Shown in pieces: positions 33,596-41,426 of a stretch of 45,862 nt of DNA. The notes beneath the pieces were generated by a model. The model saw only the letters and a list, made by a program, of their open reading frames with translations. It did not search any database and was not told the origin of the DNA. How positions within the stretch are numbered: the stretch's first letter is position 1; each line of letters begins with the position of its first letter. The position numbers were made by a program, and so were the translations under genes. The stretch lies in NCBI GenBank assembly GCA_013138975.1, contig WTBR01000091.1, positions 1 to 45,862 on the forward strand, in the 5' to 3' direction. Source of the DNA: Bacteroidales bacterium. Its GTDB lineage: Bacteria; Bacteroidota; Bacteroidia; Bacteroidales; UBA12077.

Positions 33596-35554
33596 ATGAA
33601 AAAAATATCTCAATTCTTGTTTTTTATTCTCTTTATTTCATATACCTCTTCAGTCGCCAAAGCTCAAATACTTAATGATCTGAGCTTTGAACAAGGGGCA
33701 TATGATGTTAATTATTATAATTTGGATCTAGCTATCGATCCCATATCAAAAACAATAAAAGGTTCCCTTTTATGTCGAGCCAAAATTATAAATTCTATAA
33801 ACACACTTACCGGAGATCCTTTAAATACATTTGTTTTAAATCTTTACGACTCTTTTAGTATCGACTCCATTCTTTTCAAAATAAATGATGGAGTCTTTTC
33901 TTCAGTTAATTACACGCATACAGAAAAACTCTTAAACATATCAATTCCAGAAAATGTAAGTAATAATGATTTTATAACAGCACAGGTTTTTTATAATGGT
34001 GCTCCACAAATTGCTGTAAATCCACCTTGGGGTGGTGGGTTTGTATGGAGTGAATCAACTAATGGAGAGCCATGGATAGGAGTAGCTTGTGAAACAATCG
34101 GAGCTGCTGTTTGGTGGCCATGCAAAGATCACTCTTCGGATGAACCGGACTCTATGTCAATAAGCTTTACTGTTCCTAATCCACTTATATGTGTCTCTAA
34201 TGGAAAGTATATGGGCAATATTGATAACGGAAATAATACATCTACTTTTAATTGGTTTGTTTCAACACCAATCAATAATTATAATGTCACATTTTATGCT
34301 GCGGAATATATGTTGATAGAAGATGATTACGAAAGCACCATAGGTAATACAATCCCGTTTTATTTTTGGGTGCTTCCAGAAGCTTATGATAAAGCAATGA
34401 ATCACATGGATGTATTTAAATCCGAGTTTGATTTTCTGGAAACAACCTATGGACCTTACCCATTTGGAACTGATAAACATGGATGGGCTCATGCACCTTA
34501 TTTTGCAATGGAACATCAAACCATTATAGCTTATGGTTATGATTTTACAACCGATAATGATTGGGGCTTTGATTTTATTCATTTACACGAATTAGCCCAT
34601 GAATGGTGGGGTAATTTTATTACAGCAAAGAGTTGGACGGATTTATGGATACATGAAGGTATTGCTACATACACCGAGGCTTTATTAACTGAGCATCTTT
34701 TTGGAAAGGATAGATTTTTTGAGTTTATGAAACGAACGAAACTCACCATTCACAGCATATACCCCTTGGCTCCGCAAGAAAATTTAACTTTAATGCAAGT
34801 ATTCTTAGATTTACAAGCACATTCACGTGGAGCTTGTGTTTTGCACACCCTTCGTTATCATCTAGGAGATGAGTCTTTCTTTGAATTACTTAAAAGATGG
34901 GCTTATTCCGACTCGACAGACTTTGATAATACTAAAGGGAGACTTTGTCGCGTATTGTCTACAGATGATATGAAAGAACTAGCACAAGAAATAACGAACA
35001 GAGATTTAGAACCATTTTTTGAAGTGTTTTTCAGGGAAGTAGCTTATCCAAGTTTAAACGTTCTTAGAAAATCTGATAGTACTATATTTACTTGGGAAAC
35101 AGAAAACAATATTAAGTTGGATGTAAATATTCCTGTGCTAGTAAATGGTGAGGAATTGCAGGTTGAAATGATAGAAGGTCAGGGCGCTTTAAACATTTTA
35201 TTAGATGACGATCTTGTTATAGATCCGAATGGATGGATATTGATGAATACTCCTTCAATTACAGTCGGAATAAATGAAAATATTGCCCAGATTAAGAATT
35301 ATAACCTTGCACAAAACTATCCAAATCCTTTTCATATATCATCAACCATAAAATTCACAATTCCTGAATTTCAATTTGTTACACTTAAAGTTTATAACTT
35401 GCAAGGAGTTGAAGTATTAACGCTTATTAATGAAGAATTAAATCCCGGTATTCATGAAGTTTCTTTAAACGGGAATAAACTTATTAGCGGAACCTATTTC
35501 TATCGACTACAAGCAGGGGAGTTTTTAAAAACAAAAAGTCTAATTGTAAATTAG
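33596..35554 (+). CDS. Secreted M1 family metallopeptidase with T9SS sorting domain
   Basis: 652 residues. Signal peptide about 1-24 (ending SSVAKA). The M1 N-terminal domain has YNLDLAIDPISKTIKGSLL. The zinc site is H331-E332-x2-H335 (HELAHEWWGN) with E354 (WIHEGIATYTE) 18 residues later, and FAMEH replaces the GxMEN exopeptidase motif. The M1 C-terminal helical domain is short. Residues about 570-652 form a type A T9SS sorting domain: LAQNYPNPFHISSTIKF, VYNLQGVEVLTLINE, GIHEVSL, GTYFYRLQAG and K..KSLIVN. The enzyme is exported across both membranes and released or anchored at the surface, where it trims N-terminal residues of peptides. Monocistronic. Confidence 0.95.
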   Translation: MKKISQFLFFILFISYTSSVAKAQILNDLSFEQGAYDVNYYNLDLAIDPISKTIKGSLLCRAKIINSINTLTGDPLNTFVLNLYDSFSIDSILFKINDGVFSSVNYTHTEKLLNISIPENVSNNDFITAQVFYNGAPQIAVNPPWGGGFVWSESTNGEPWIGVACETIGAAVWWPCKDHSSDEPDSMSISFTVPNPLICVSNGKYMGNIDNGNNTSTFNWFVSTPINNYNVTFYAAEYMLIEDDYESTIGNTIPFYFWVLPEAYDKAMNHMDVFKSEFDFLETTYGPYPFGTDKHGWAHAPYFAMEHQTIIAYGYDFTTDNDWGFDFIHLHELAHEWWGNFITAKSWTDLWIHEGIATYTEALLTEHLFGKDRFFEFMKRTKLTIHSIYPLAPQENLTLMQVFLDLQAHSRGACVLHTLRYHLGDESFFELLKRWAYSDSTDFDNTKGRLCRVLSTDDMKELAQEITNRDLEPFFEVFFREVAYPSLNVLRKSDSTIFTWETENNIKLDVNIPVLVNGEELQVEMIEGQGALNILLDDDLVIDPNGWILMNTPSITVGINENIAQIKNYNLAQNYPNPFHISSTIKFTIPEFQFVTLKVYNLQGVEVLTLINEELNPGIHEVSLNGNKLISGTYFYRLQAGEFLKTKSLIVN

Positions 35555-35573
35555 TTGGCGACAGAATCCATCA

Positions 35574-35673
35574 ACTGAGCGGAATTTACAATTCCGCTTT
35601 TCAATTTAAAATAAATTAAACTAACCCAACTAGATTTTATAATGGAATTAGTTCCATTATAAAATCTAGTTAT
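35574..35673. repeat. Composite dispersed repeat, copy 2, with 20-bp-arm palindrome
   Basis: Matches 30831-30930. In this copy AACTAGATTTTATAATGGAA (35628-35647) is the perfect reverse complement of 35652-35671 around TTAG. It can form a 20-bp hairpin; in the other copies only the inner ~6 bp pair. The intact arms suggest that this copy is the ancestral or least decayed one. Confidence 0.9.
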
Positions 35674-35755
35674 ACTAATTAAATTTCAAAATAACCTATA
35701 AATAATTTGAATTATTTTTTTCTTAGATGAATCAAAAAATTCCTGCTCGCGCGGA

Positions 35756-35782
35756 TTTGCAATCCGTGTGACAAACAATAAA
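35756..35782. repeat. 27-bp dispersed repeat, copy 2
   Basis: Second copy of 24556-24582. With the preceding bases it forms CGGATT-TGC-AATCCG (35752-35766). Confidence 0.75.
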
Positions 35783-35788
35783 CCCCTA

Positions 35789-35859
35789 GCTGAGCAGAAT
35801 TTGCAATTCCGCTTTTCAATTAATATTAACACGCAAAATTGGACACTACCATAAAAATA
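35789..35859. repeat. Composite dispersed repeat: GC-stem hairpin plus ACACGCAAA unit, copy 2
   Basis: Second copy of 33320-33390. The hairpin has GCAGAATT-TGC-AATTCCGC, then CTTTTCAATTA, AACACGCAAAATTGGACACT and ACCATAAAAATA. Confidence 0.88.
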
Positions 35860-35895
35860 AGCATTCAGAATCTCAATAAAGAACCAGTGCAAGAA

Positions 35896-36273
35896 TTATT
35901 CTTTCGACTTTTCTTCTGATAATTCACGCATTGATTCTAATGTCTTGGTAAGAAATTCCTCATATTTATTTACCATATCTATTGTAAGTTGATTTGCTGC
36001 TACCCAATGCATTTTGTTTTCTTCATCGGGCTTATATAAAAAAGTTAGATTTTTAACCTGTTTTTTATGTGTTGTTCGAAGCACAATTTTTTCCTCACTA
36101 ACTACTGTTAAAGTACTCTTACTTTTTTTAATTGTATTACCACCACGAATAGTCTCAAAATTTGTAATCATTTCGTTAAACATCGCAGGATAAGTTGAAG
36201 GTAATTCTTGTCCAAAAATCTCAATAGTAAATAAGATTAGACTAAGTGCTAAAAGTGTTTTTAAGATTCTCAT
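35896..36273 (-). CDS. Small secreted protein of unknown function
   Basis: 125 residues. Signal peptide MRILKTLLALSLILFTIEIFG with cleavage near GQE. The mature ~103 residues have beta-strand-like stretches (KSKSTLTVVSEEKIVLRTT, QVKNLTFLYKP) and a charged helical C-terminus (MVNKYEEFLTKTLESMRELSEEKSKE). No catalytic motif; I do not recognise the family. It is convergent to the M1 peptidase and monocistronic. Confidence 0.65.
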   Translation of the reverse strand: MRILKTLLALSLILFTIEIFGQELPSTYPAMFNEMITNFETIRGGNTIKKSKSTLTVVSEEKIVLRTTHKKQVKNLTFLYKPDEENKMHWVAANQLTIDMVNKYEEFLTKTLESMRELSEEKSKE

Positions 36274-36595
36274 ATTTATATATTTTTAATAAATATTATT
36301 TTATGAATTCCTGATTATACGAATACAAATTAGAATTTTTTTTATTGAAAGAGAAATTTATAAGAATAAAAATCAATAAATTACCGAATCCAGAAAATAT
36401 AGTATTAAAGAAAAAAAAGTAAAATAATATTATAAGCTAATTTATTTTTTTCAATTGAAAATAAATACAATGCTAATGTGAACATAAAGAAACACAGCAA
36501 AATCTTACGCATTTTCACACACTGAAAACATTTAGTTTAATACCGTTCTTTAAGCAAAGAATACTTATCTAAACATTTTTTTGTATATTAGTCAC
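36274..36595. other. AT-rich gap with one dispersed repeat
   Basis: Divergent promoter region between the small secreted protein (minus) and mntA (plus). The second copy of the 73-bp repeat lies at 36449-36521. I see no complete Bacteroidota promoter. Confidence 0.6.
36449..36521. repeat. 73-bp dispersed repeat, copy 2
   Basis: Second copy of 33112-33184. It ends 75 bp before the mntA start. Confidence 0.88.
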
Positions 36596-36886
36596 ATGTT
36601 GACAAAGAATGAAATATTAACTAAATTAAAAGAAATAAAACCAATTTTATCTACCGAGTTTTTTGTAAAAGAAATTGGTTTATTTGGTTCTTATTCTAAT
36701 AATGAGCAGAATGATGATAGTGATATTGATATTCTAGTAGAATTTGAAAAACCTATTGGTTGGAAATTTTTCACTTTAGAAAAATATCTTGAAGAAGTTT
36801 TTAAAAAGAAAGTAGACCTTGTCACGAAAAAAGCTCTGAAGAAACAATTGAAAAATCAGATTATAAATCAAACATTATTTTTGTGA
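36596..36886 (+). CDS. mntA: MntA-type nucleotidyltransferase antitoxin
   Basis: 96 residues from the ATG at 36596. A TTG 15 bases earlier is less likely. The minimal nucleotidyltransferase motif is G31-S32 then D43-x-D45 (LFGSYS...DSDIDILVEF), the exact GSX10DXD spacing of MntA antitoxins. KKVDLVTKKALKKQLKNQI is the conserved end. MntA neutralises HepT by adding AMP units to the tyrosine of its RX4HXY motif. The stop overlaps the HepT start codon. Confidence 0.93.
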   Translation: MLTKNEILTKLKEIKPILSTEFFVKEIGLFGSYSNNEQNDDSDIDILVEFEKPIGWKFFTLEKYLEEVFKKKVDLVTKKALKKQLKNQIINQTLFL

Positions 36887-37233
36887 AAAAATCGGAAAGA
36901 ACATTTATTCATTTCCTTGAAGACATTATTGAATCCATTTCAAAAATACTACAATATACGGAATCATATAATTTCGAAAAATTCAAAAATGATGATAGAA
37001 CAGTTGATGCAGTAATTCGAAATCTTGAAATAATTGGAGAAGCATCCAATAAAATTCCAAAGAATATTAGAGAAAAATACGGATCAATTCCATGGGATGA
37101 GATGTATCGAATGAGGAATAAGGCAATTCATGAATATTTTGGAGTTGATTATGAAATTATATGGGATATTGTCTCAAATTATCTTCCTGAAAATTTAATT
37201 CAAGTTAAAGAGATTCTAAAAATTGAGGGCTAG
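36883..37233 (+). CDS. hepT: HepT-type HEPN ribonuclease toxin
   Basis: 116 residues, DUF86/HepT family. The active motif is R78-x4-H83-x-Y85 (RNKAIHEYFG), with DAVIRNLEIIGEASNKIP in the middle and IPWDEMYRMRNKAIHEY as the family signature. HepT cleaves RNA or tRNA unless Y85 is AMPylated by MntA. The start is GTG at 36883, overlapping the MntA stop (GTGA); the motif is complete, so the toxin should be functional. Confidence 0.95.
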   Translation: MKKSERTFIHFLEDIIESISKILQYTESYNFEKFKNDDRTVDAVIRNLEIIGEASNKIPKNIREKYGSIPWDEMYRMRNKAIHEYFGVDYEIIWDIVSNYLPENLIQVKEILKIEG

Positions 37234-37244
37234 TACAAAACCCC

Positions 37245-37296
37245 AACTAAGCGAAATTTTCAATTTCCCTTTTCAATTAAAAATTAATCAAACTTA
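37245..37296. repeat. Decayed GC-stem dispersed repeat
   Basis: AACTAAGCGAAATTTTCAAT, TTCCCTTTTCAATTAAAAAT and TAATCAAACTTA match the 30831 and 35574 copies but the stem is broken (GCGAAATT / AATTTCCC). Confidence 0.65.
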
Positions 37297-37469
37297 CACA
37301 TACATAATACCCACTCGGCGAAGTTTTTTAACCAAACTCCAAATCATAAGCTTAAGTAATTGAGGTATTTTCAACAAAAAGCTCCCTCATCAAAGAACTA
37401 TTCAAGCCTTAAAACTCATTTCCAAAAACTTAAGAAACCAGAAATAGCAATTATTGTACTTACATAAAG

Positions 37470-37830
37470 ATTTGTATCTTTCATTTTTCATCTTGCATCC
37501 TGTATCCTGCATCTTTCTTTTTACTTTGGTCTTTTTACTTTTTACTTTAGTCTTGATATCCTTTTACTTTAGTCTTTCTACTTTAGTCTTGTATCCTGTA
37601 TCTTATCTTCCATCTTTTATCTTCCATCCTGTATCCTGTATCTTACATCTTGCATCTTATATCCTGTATCCTGCATCTTTCTTTTTACTTTAGTCTTGAT
37701 ATCCTTTTACTTTAGTCTTGTATCCTGTATCTTATCTTCCATCTTATATCTTCCATCCTGTATCCTGTATCCTGTATCCTGTATCCTGCATCCTGCATCT
37801 TTTATCTTTTATCTTTTATCTTGCATCTTT
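37470..37830 (+). repeat. Large nested tandem repeat array (ATCCTGTATCCTGCATCTT units)
   Basis: Short units (CATCTTG, ATCCTGT, ATCTT) mixed with CTTTTTACTTTAGTCTTGAT units. A block of about 110-140 bp beginning ATCCTGTATCCTGCATCTTT occurs twice (from about 37498 and 37662), and the end has five ATCCTGT/CATCCTG units followed by TTTTATC units. CTTTTTACTTT is shared with the arrays at 20905 and 21414. Not a CRISPR: there are no equal-length unique spacers. Confidence 0.9.
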
Positions 37831-38023
37831 TTCCTGATTTGCTAAAAAACTTTAAAAGCGCTAACTTGTATGTTTAACTTATTTGCAACTTTATGTTACG
37901 AAATTCATTTATCTCTTCTATAACATTTGTTCAAATGAATCATAATTTTAAAATATCTCTCGGATTCAAATTGTAGTAATTTAACAAGTATTAATTTAAA
38001 ATTAATCTGTAATAATCTGCACA

Positions 38024-39493
38024 ATGAAAGACAAAAAAAAGTTAACCACAGCATCCGGCAAGCCCTATTTTGAGAATGAAGATAGCATGACTGTCGGAGC
38101 AAGAGGTCCAATCCTTTTACAAGATTATCACTTACATGAAAAACTAGCTCATTTCAATCGCGAACGCATTCCGGAACGTGTTGTACATGCCAAAGGTACA
38201 GGGGCATTTGGAACATTTAAAGTTACAAACGACATCGCAAAATACACAAAAGCCAAACTGTTTAGTAAAGTTGGCAATTCATGTAAAGTATTAGTTCGTT
38301 TTTCGACAGTAGGCGGAGAAAAAGGAAGTGCTGATACCGAAAGAGACCCAAGAGGTTATGCCGTTAAGTTTTACACCGAAGAAGGCAATTGGGATTTAGT
38401 TGGTAACAATACTCCTGTTTTCTTTATTAAAGACCCGAAGAAATTTCCCGATTTTGTACACACACAAAAGCGTGACCCAAAAACAAATCTTAAAAGTCCA
38501 ACTATGATGTGGGATTATTGGAGTTTAAACCCCGAAAGTTTACATCAGGTTGTAATTCTTTTCAGTGACAGAGGAACGCCAGACGGTTATAGAAAAATGA
38601 ATGGTTATGGAAGCCACACCTTTTCGATGATAAATATTGAAAATGAAAGAGTTTGGGTTAAATTTCACTTTAAAACCCAACAAGGAAATAAAACCTTAAC
38701 CGACGCAGAAGCTGAAATATTAAAAGGTAAAGACCCTGATTATGCACAACGTGATTTTGTTGAAGCCATTGCAAAGGGAGATTTTCCAAAATGGAAATTA
38801 AAAATTCAAGTAATGACCGAAGATCAAGCTAAAACATTCAAATGGAATCCGTTTGATGTAACCAAAGTATGGTCACATTCCGAATATCCACTAATTGATG
38901 CGGGCATAATGGAATTAAATGAGATCCCATCGAATTATTTTGCCGATGTTGAACAAGCTGCATTTGCGCCAGCGCACACAATTGACGGCATAGGACTATC
39001 GCATGATAAGATGTTACAAGGCAGAATACTGGCTTATCCTGATGCACATCGCCACCGATTAGGAGCCAACTACGAACAAATTCCCGTAAACCGTCCCATT
39101 AATGAAGTACACACTCATCAACGAGATGGTTATATGAGCGTTGAAGGCAACGGAGGTGATAATCCTAATTATTTTCCAAACAGTTTCGATAATATTGAAG
39201 CCGATAAAAACTACAAAGAGCCTGCAATGAAATTAGATTCGAACATTGCCGACACATACGATCGCAATGAAAACGATGATGATTATTATACACAACCAGG
39301 AGATTTGTTTCGTAAGGTAATGACCGATAAAGAACGTAAAAACACCGTTTCCAATATCGTTGGAGCAATGAGCGGTATTATGGGCGCAAAACGTGATAAA
39401 ATAATTCACAGGCAATTATCACATTTCTACAAAGCGGATAAGGAATTAGCTTTAAGCATCACTCAAGGTTTAAATTTTAATTTTAAGAAATAG
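38024..39493 (+). CDS. katA: Catalase, small-subunit (clade 3) type
   Basis: 489 residues, heme catalase breaking down hydrogen peroxide. Distal His H55 (VVHAKGTGAFG), the N128/N129 region (GNWDLVGNNTPVFF) and the proximal heme ligand Tyr338 in RILAYPDAHRHRLG are all present. VRFSTVGGEKGSADTERDPRG is the catalase signature. Length and the lack of a C-terminal flavodoxin-like domain place it in the small-subunit group. Upstream is the repeat array; no OxyR site is clear. A MITE-like hairpin lies just after it. Confidence 0.97.
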   Translation: MKDKKKLTTASGKPYFENEDSMTVGARGPILLQDYHLHEKLAHFNRERIPERVVHAKGTGAFGTFKVTNDIAKYTKAKLFSKVGNSCKVLVRFSTVGGEKGSADTERDPRGYAVKFYTEEGNWDLVGNNTPVFFIKDPKKFPDFVHTQKRDPKTNLKSPTMMWDYWSLNPESLHQVVILFSDRGTPDGYRKMNGYGSHTFSMINIENERVWVKFHFKTQQGNKTLTDAEAEILKGKDPDYAQRDFVEAIAKGDFPKWKLKIQVMTEDQAKTFKWNPFDVTKVWSHSEYPLIDAGIMELNEIPSNYFADVEQAAFAPAHTIDGIGLSHDKMLQGRILAYPDAHRHRLGANYEQIPVNRPINEVHTHQRDGYMSVEGNGGDNPNYFPNSFDNIEADKNYKEPAMKLDSNIADTYDRNENDDDYYTQPGDLFRKVMTDKERKNTVSNIVGAMSGIMGAKRDKIIHRQLSHFYKADKELALSITQGLNFNFKK

Positions 39494-39523
39494 AAAAAAT
39501 AAAGCCCTTCTTTAAAAGAGAAA

Positions 39524-39625
39524 GACGCTGTCCAAAAAGGTAGATTTAAAGCAAAAACACTTCGATATCCCAATAGCTATCCGGATGTCAAAGCACAGAC
39601 AAATTCTACCTTTTTGGACGGCGTC
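39524..39625. mobile_element. MITE-like 102-bp element with 21-bp terminal inverted repeats
   Basis: Bases 39524-39544 (GACGCTGTCCAAAAAGG...) and 39605-39625 are reverse complements at 20 of 21 positions. The 60-base middle contains a second imperfect palindrome ATATCCCAATAGCTATCCGG (39566-39585) similar to the ATCCC..AGCT..GGGAT repeats common in this phylum. The ends look like insertion-sequence terminal repeats but there is no transposase and no evident target duplication. It may also end the catalase transcript. Confidence 0.6.
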
Positions 39626-39861
39626 ATCAGAGATACGTTAGATTTACAAATAATGTAAAGAGATGTACAAAAAAGTTCTGAATACTGAAAAAATAACTAA
39701 TGAATTTAGTTATTATATAGTATCTGAGATTTTTAATTTTCATCCTTCGATTTGGCTTGAACAACTCAATAAGCAAAATACATTAAATCCTCTTGAATTT
39801 TTCTTAAATATATGATTTATATATAATTGATTTACTATTCATTAACTAAAACTAATTTATC
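39626..39861. other. Gene-free stretch before the LamG lipoprotein
   Basis: AT-rich, with ATATATAATTGATT near the gene; no clear gene or promoter. Confidence 0.4.
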
Positions 39862-41292
39862 ATGAAAAAATTATTATTTAAGTTTTTAGCAGTATGTTTA
39901 ATAAGTATGTCGATCATTTATCTCTCCTGTGAGAAAGAGACTGAAACCTCTGGACAAAATGAAGTGCAATTTGTTATTAATCCAAAAATTGATTCGCAAT
40001 TAAAAAGTACGAAAACCAATGAATTAAGTGACGCCGAAAAAGTAATTATTACAATTGAAACAAGTGAAGGATTACCTACTGATTATTCTCAATACGAACT
40101 GATTTTGCATAAGATAGGTTCTGATTTTATAACAAAAAAAATTGCGTTAACTTTTGGCAATTATCAAATAACAGAATTTTATGTTTTAGATGCATTGGAC
40201 AGTATTATTTATGCTAGCCCTATAGAAGGCTCTTTAATGGCTCAAAATATTGAAGACCCATTACCAATAGATTTTATAGTAGATGCGAAAGAAAGCATTG
40301 CAATAAATGTGGAAGTTATAAGTACAGCAAATTTAAAGCCCCAAGATTTTGGATTAGTTCAATTTCCCTTAATCGAAGTAGAAACCTTCCAGTTTTTAGT
40401 AAGTGTGTCTGAATTAGGTACAGGCCAACTATTAATATCAGATTTAACTATAAATAGTGGAACATACCAATATTTGCAAACGCTGGATTCTATTGTTGAT
40501 AATATTGTTACCTTAAAAGACGGATATACTGAATATATTTTAAAGGCTGAAGCAATCGGTTTTAAACAATTTGTAGATACCTTTTTTGTGGATGACCTAA
40601 AAAACTATGATAACATGCCATTAATAATTGAATTGGAAAATCTGGCAGGATTAAAAGCTCATTATCCGTTTAATGGCAATACCTTTGATGCAAGCGGAAA
40701 CGGAATTAACGGAACCATAGTAGGAACAATAAATTTTAACAATGATGTTCAGTTCGACAAAGGTATAACTCCTAATATAGGAATGGCAGGAAGCGGAGTA
40801 GATATACCGACTACAATTGTCGATTCTGAAAAAGGATGTATTGAATTCTGGACTGAATTTTATTACACTCCAGTAGCCTATAGTTATGGAGTATATGGTT
40901 TTGTAAATTCCGGACACTGGAGTCATAATGTTTTAGCTTTATACTGGCATAATGATAATAGCGTCCTTGAATTTGATATAACATTTAATGGGACTATTCA
41001 AAGTGTATCTTTCACTGGATTTTCTCCTGTTTTAAATAGCCCTGTTCATATTGCGGCAGTTTGGGATAGAAACGGAATAAATGGTTCTGGAGAATACCTT
41101 CAAATATATTTAGACGGAACATTAATCCAGTCAAATAATACAGATAATACTTGGGGTACTGATAATACAACTGGTGATTTTAGAGTCGCAACAGCTTGGG
41201 ATAGTAGCTATGCTATTGACAGGTATGCCCTGGATAATATGAAGATATGGGATTATGCTAAAACTGATTTTTCCGACCGATTTACAGAATAA
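39862..41292 (+). CDS. LamG-domain surface lipoprotein
   Basis: 476 residues. Lipoprotein signal ending SIIYLSC (cysteine 23) with the following EKETE, a surface-export-like acidic stretch. Residues about 35-260 hold two beta-rich parts (DAEKVIITIETSEGLPTDYSQYELILHKIG). From about 264 a LamG/concanavalin A-like domain follows (LKAHYPFNGNTFDASGNGINGT, WTEFYYTP, HIAAVWDRNG...EYLQIYLDGTLIQSN, ALDNMKIWDYA). A glycan- or protein-binding role is inference. A strong terminator follows. Confidence 0.85.
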   Translation: MKKLLFKFLAVCLISMSIIYLSCEKETETSGQNEVQFVINPKIDSQLKSTKTNELSDAEKVIITIETSEGLPTDYSQYELILHKIGSDFITKKIALTFGNYQITEFYVLDALDSIIYASPIEGSLMAQNIEDPLPIDFIVDAKESIAINVEVISTANLKPQDFGLVQFPLIEVETFQFLVSVSELGTGQLLISDLTINSGTYQYLQTLDSIVDNIVTLKDGYTEYILKAEAIGFKQFVDTFFVDDLKNYDNMPLIIELENLAGLKAHYPFNGNTFDASGNGINGTIVGTINFNNDVQFDKGITPNIGMAGSGVDIPTTIVDSEKGCIEFWTEFYYTPVAYSYGVYGFVNSGHWSHNVLALYWHNDNSVLEFDITFNGTIQSVSFTGFSPVLNSPVHIAAVWDRNGINGSGEYLQIYLDGTLIQSNNTDNTWGTDNTTGDFRVATAWDSSYAIDRYALDNMKIWDYAKTDFSDRFTE

Positions 41293-41343
41293 AAAATTGG
41301 TTCATAAACAATCGTCTTGGAACCTATTTCAGAATGATTAAAG

Positions 41344-41375
41344 AATACCCCAAAGATTTAACTTTGGGGTATTTA
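41344..41375. terminator. Bidirectional terminator between the LamG gene and the flavodiiron gene
   Basis: AATACCCCAAAG (41344-41355) and CTTTGGGGTATT (41362-41373) form a perfect 12-bp stem with a 6-base loop, followed by TATTTTA. It lies between the two convergent genes. Confidence 0.88.
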
Positions 41376-41426
41376 TTTTATATTGAGCAAAATTAAAAGT
41401 AATTCACTATCGGCAATAAAGAATAT

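Larger units (their letters stand above)
35555..35895. other. Gene-free stretch made almost entirely of dispersed repeats
   Basis: Contains the composite repeat at 35574-35673 with a 20-bp-arm palindrome, the 27-bp repeat at 35756-35782 and the composite repeat at 35789-35859. No gene. The 3' ends of the convergent peptidase and small secreted protein genes face each other across it. Confidence 0.8.
37234..38023. other. 790-bp gene-free stretch: decayed hairpin repeat plus pyrimidine-rich array
   Basis: A decayed GC-stem repeat lies at 37245-37296 and the long tandem array at 37470-37830. A 79-codon frame across the array is only a translation of the repeat. The last 190 bp form the catalase leader, without a clear promoter box. 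Confidence 0.75.

Noticed and set aside
37454..37693. 79-codon open frame across the ATCCTGT array
   Set aside because: It is only the translation of a tandem repeat, with no family features; the same peptide pattern repeats with the DNA.
37470..37830. Possible CRISPR array
   Set aside because: Units vary in length, overlap and lack unique spacers of even size; no cas genes are near.
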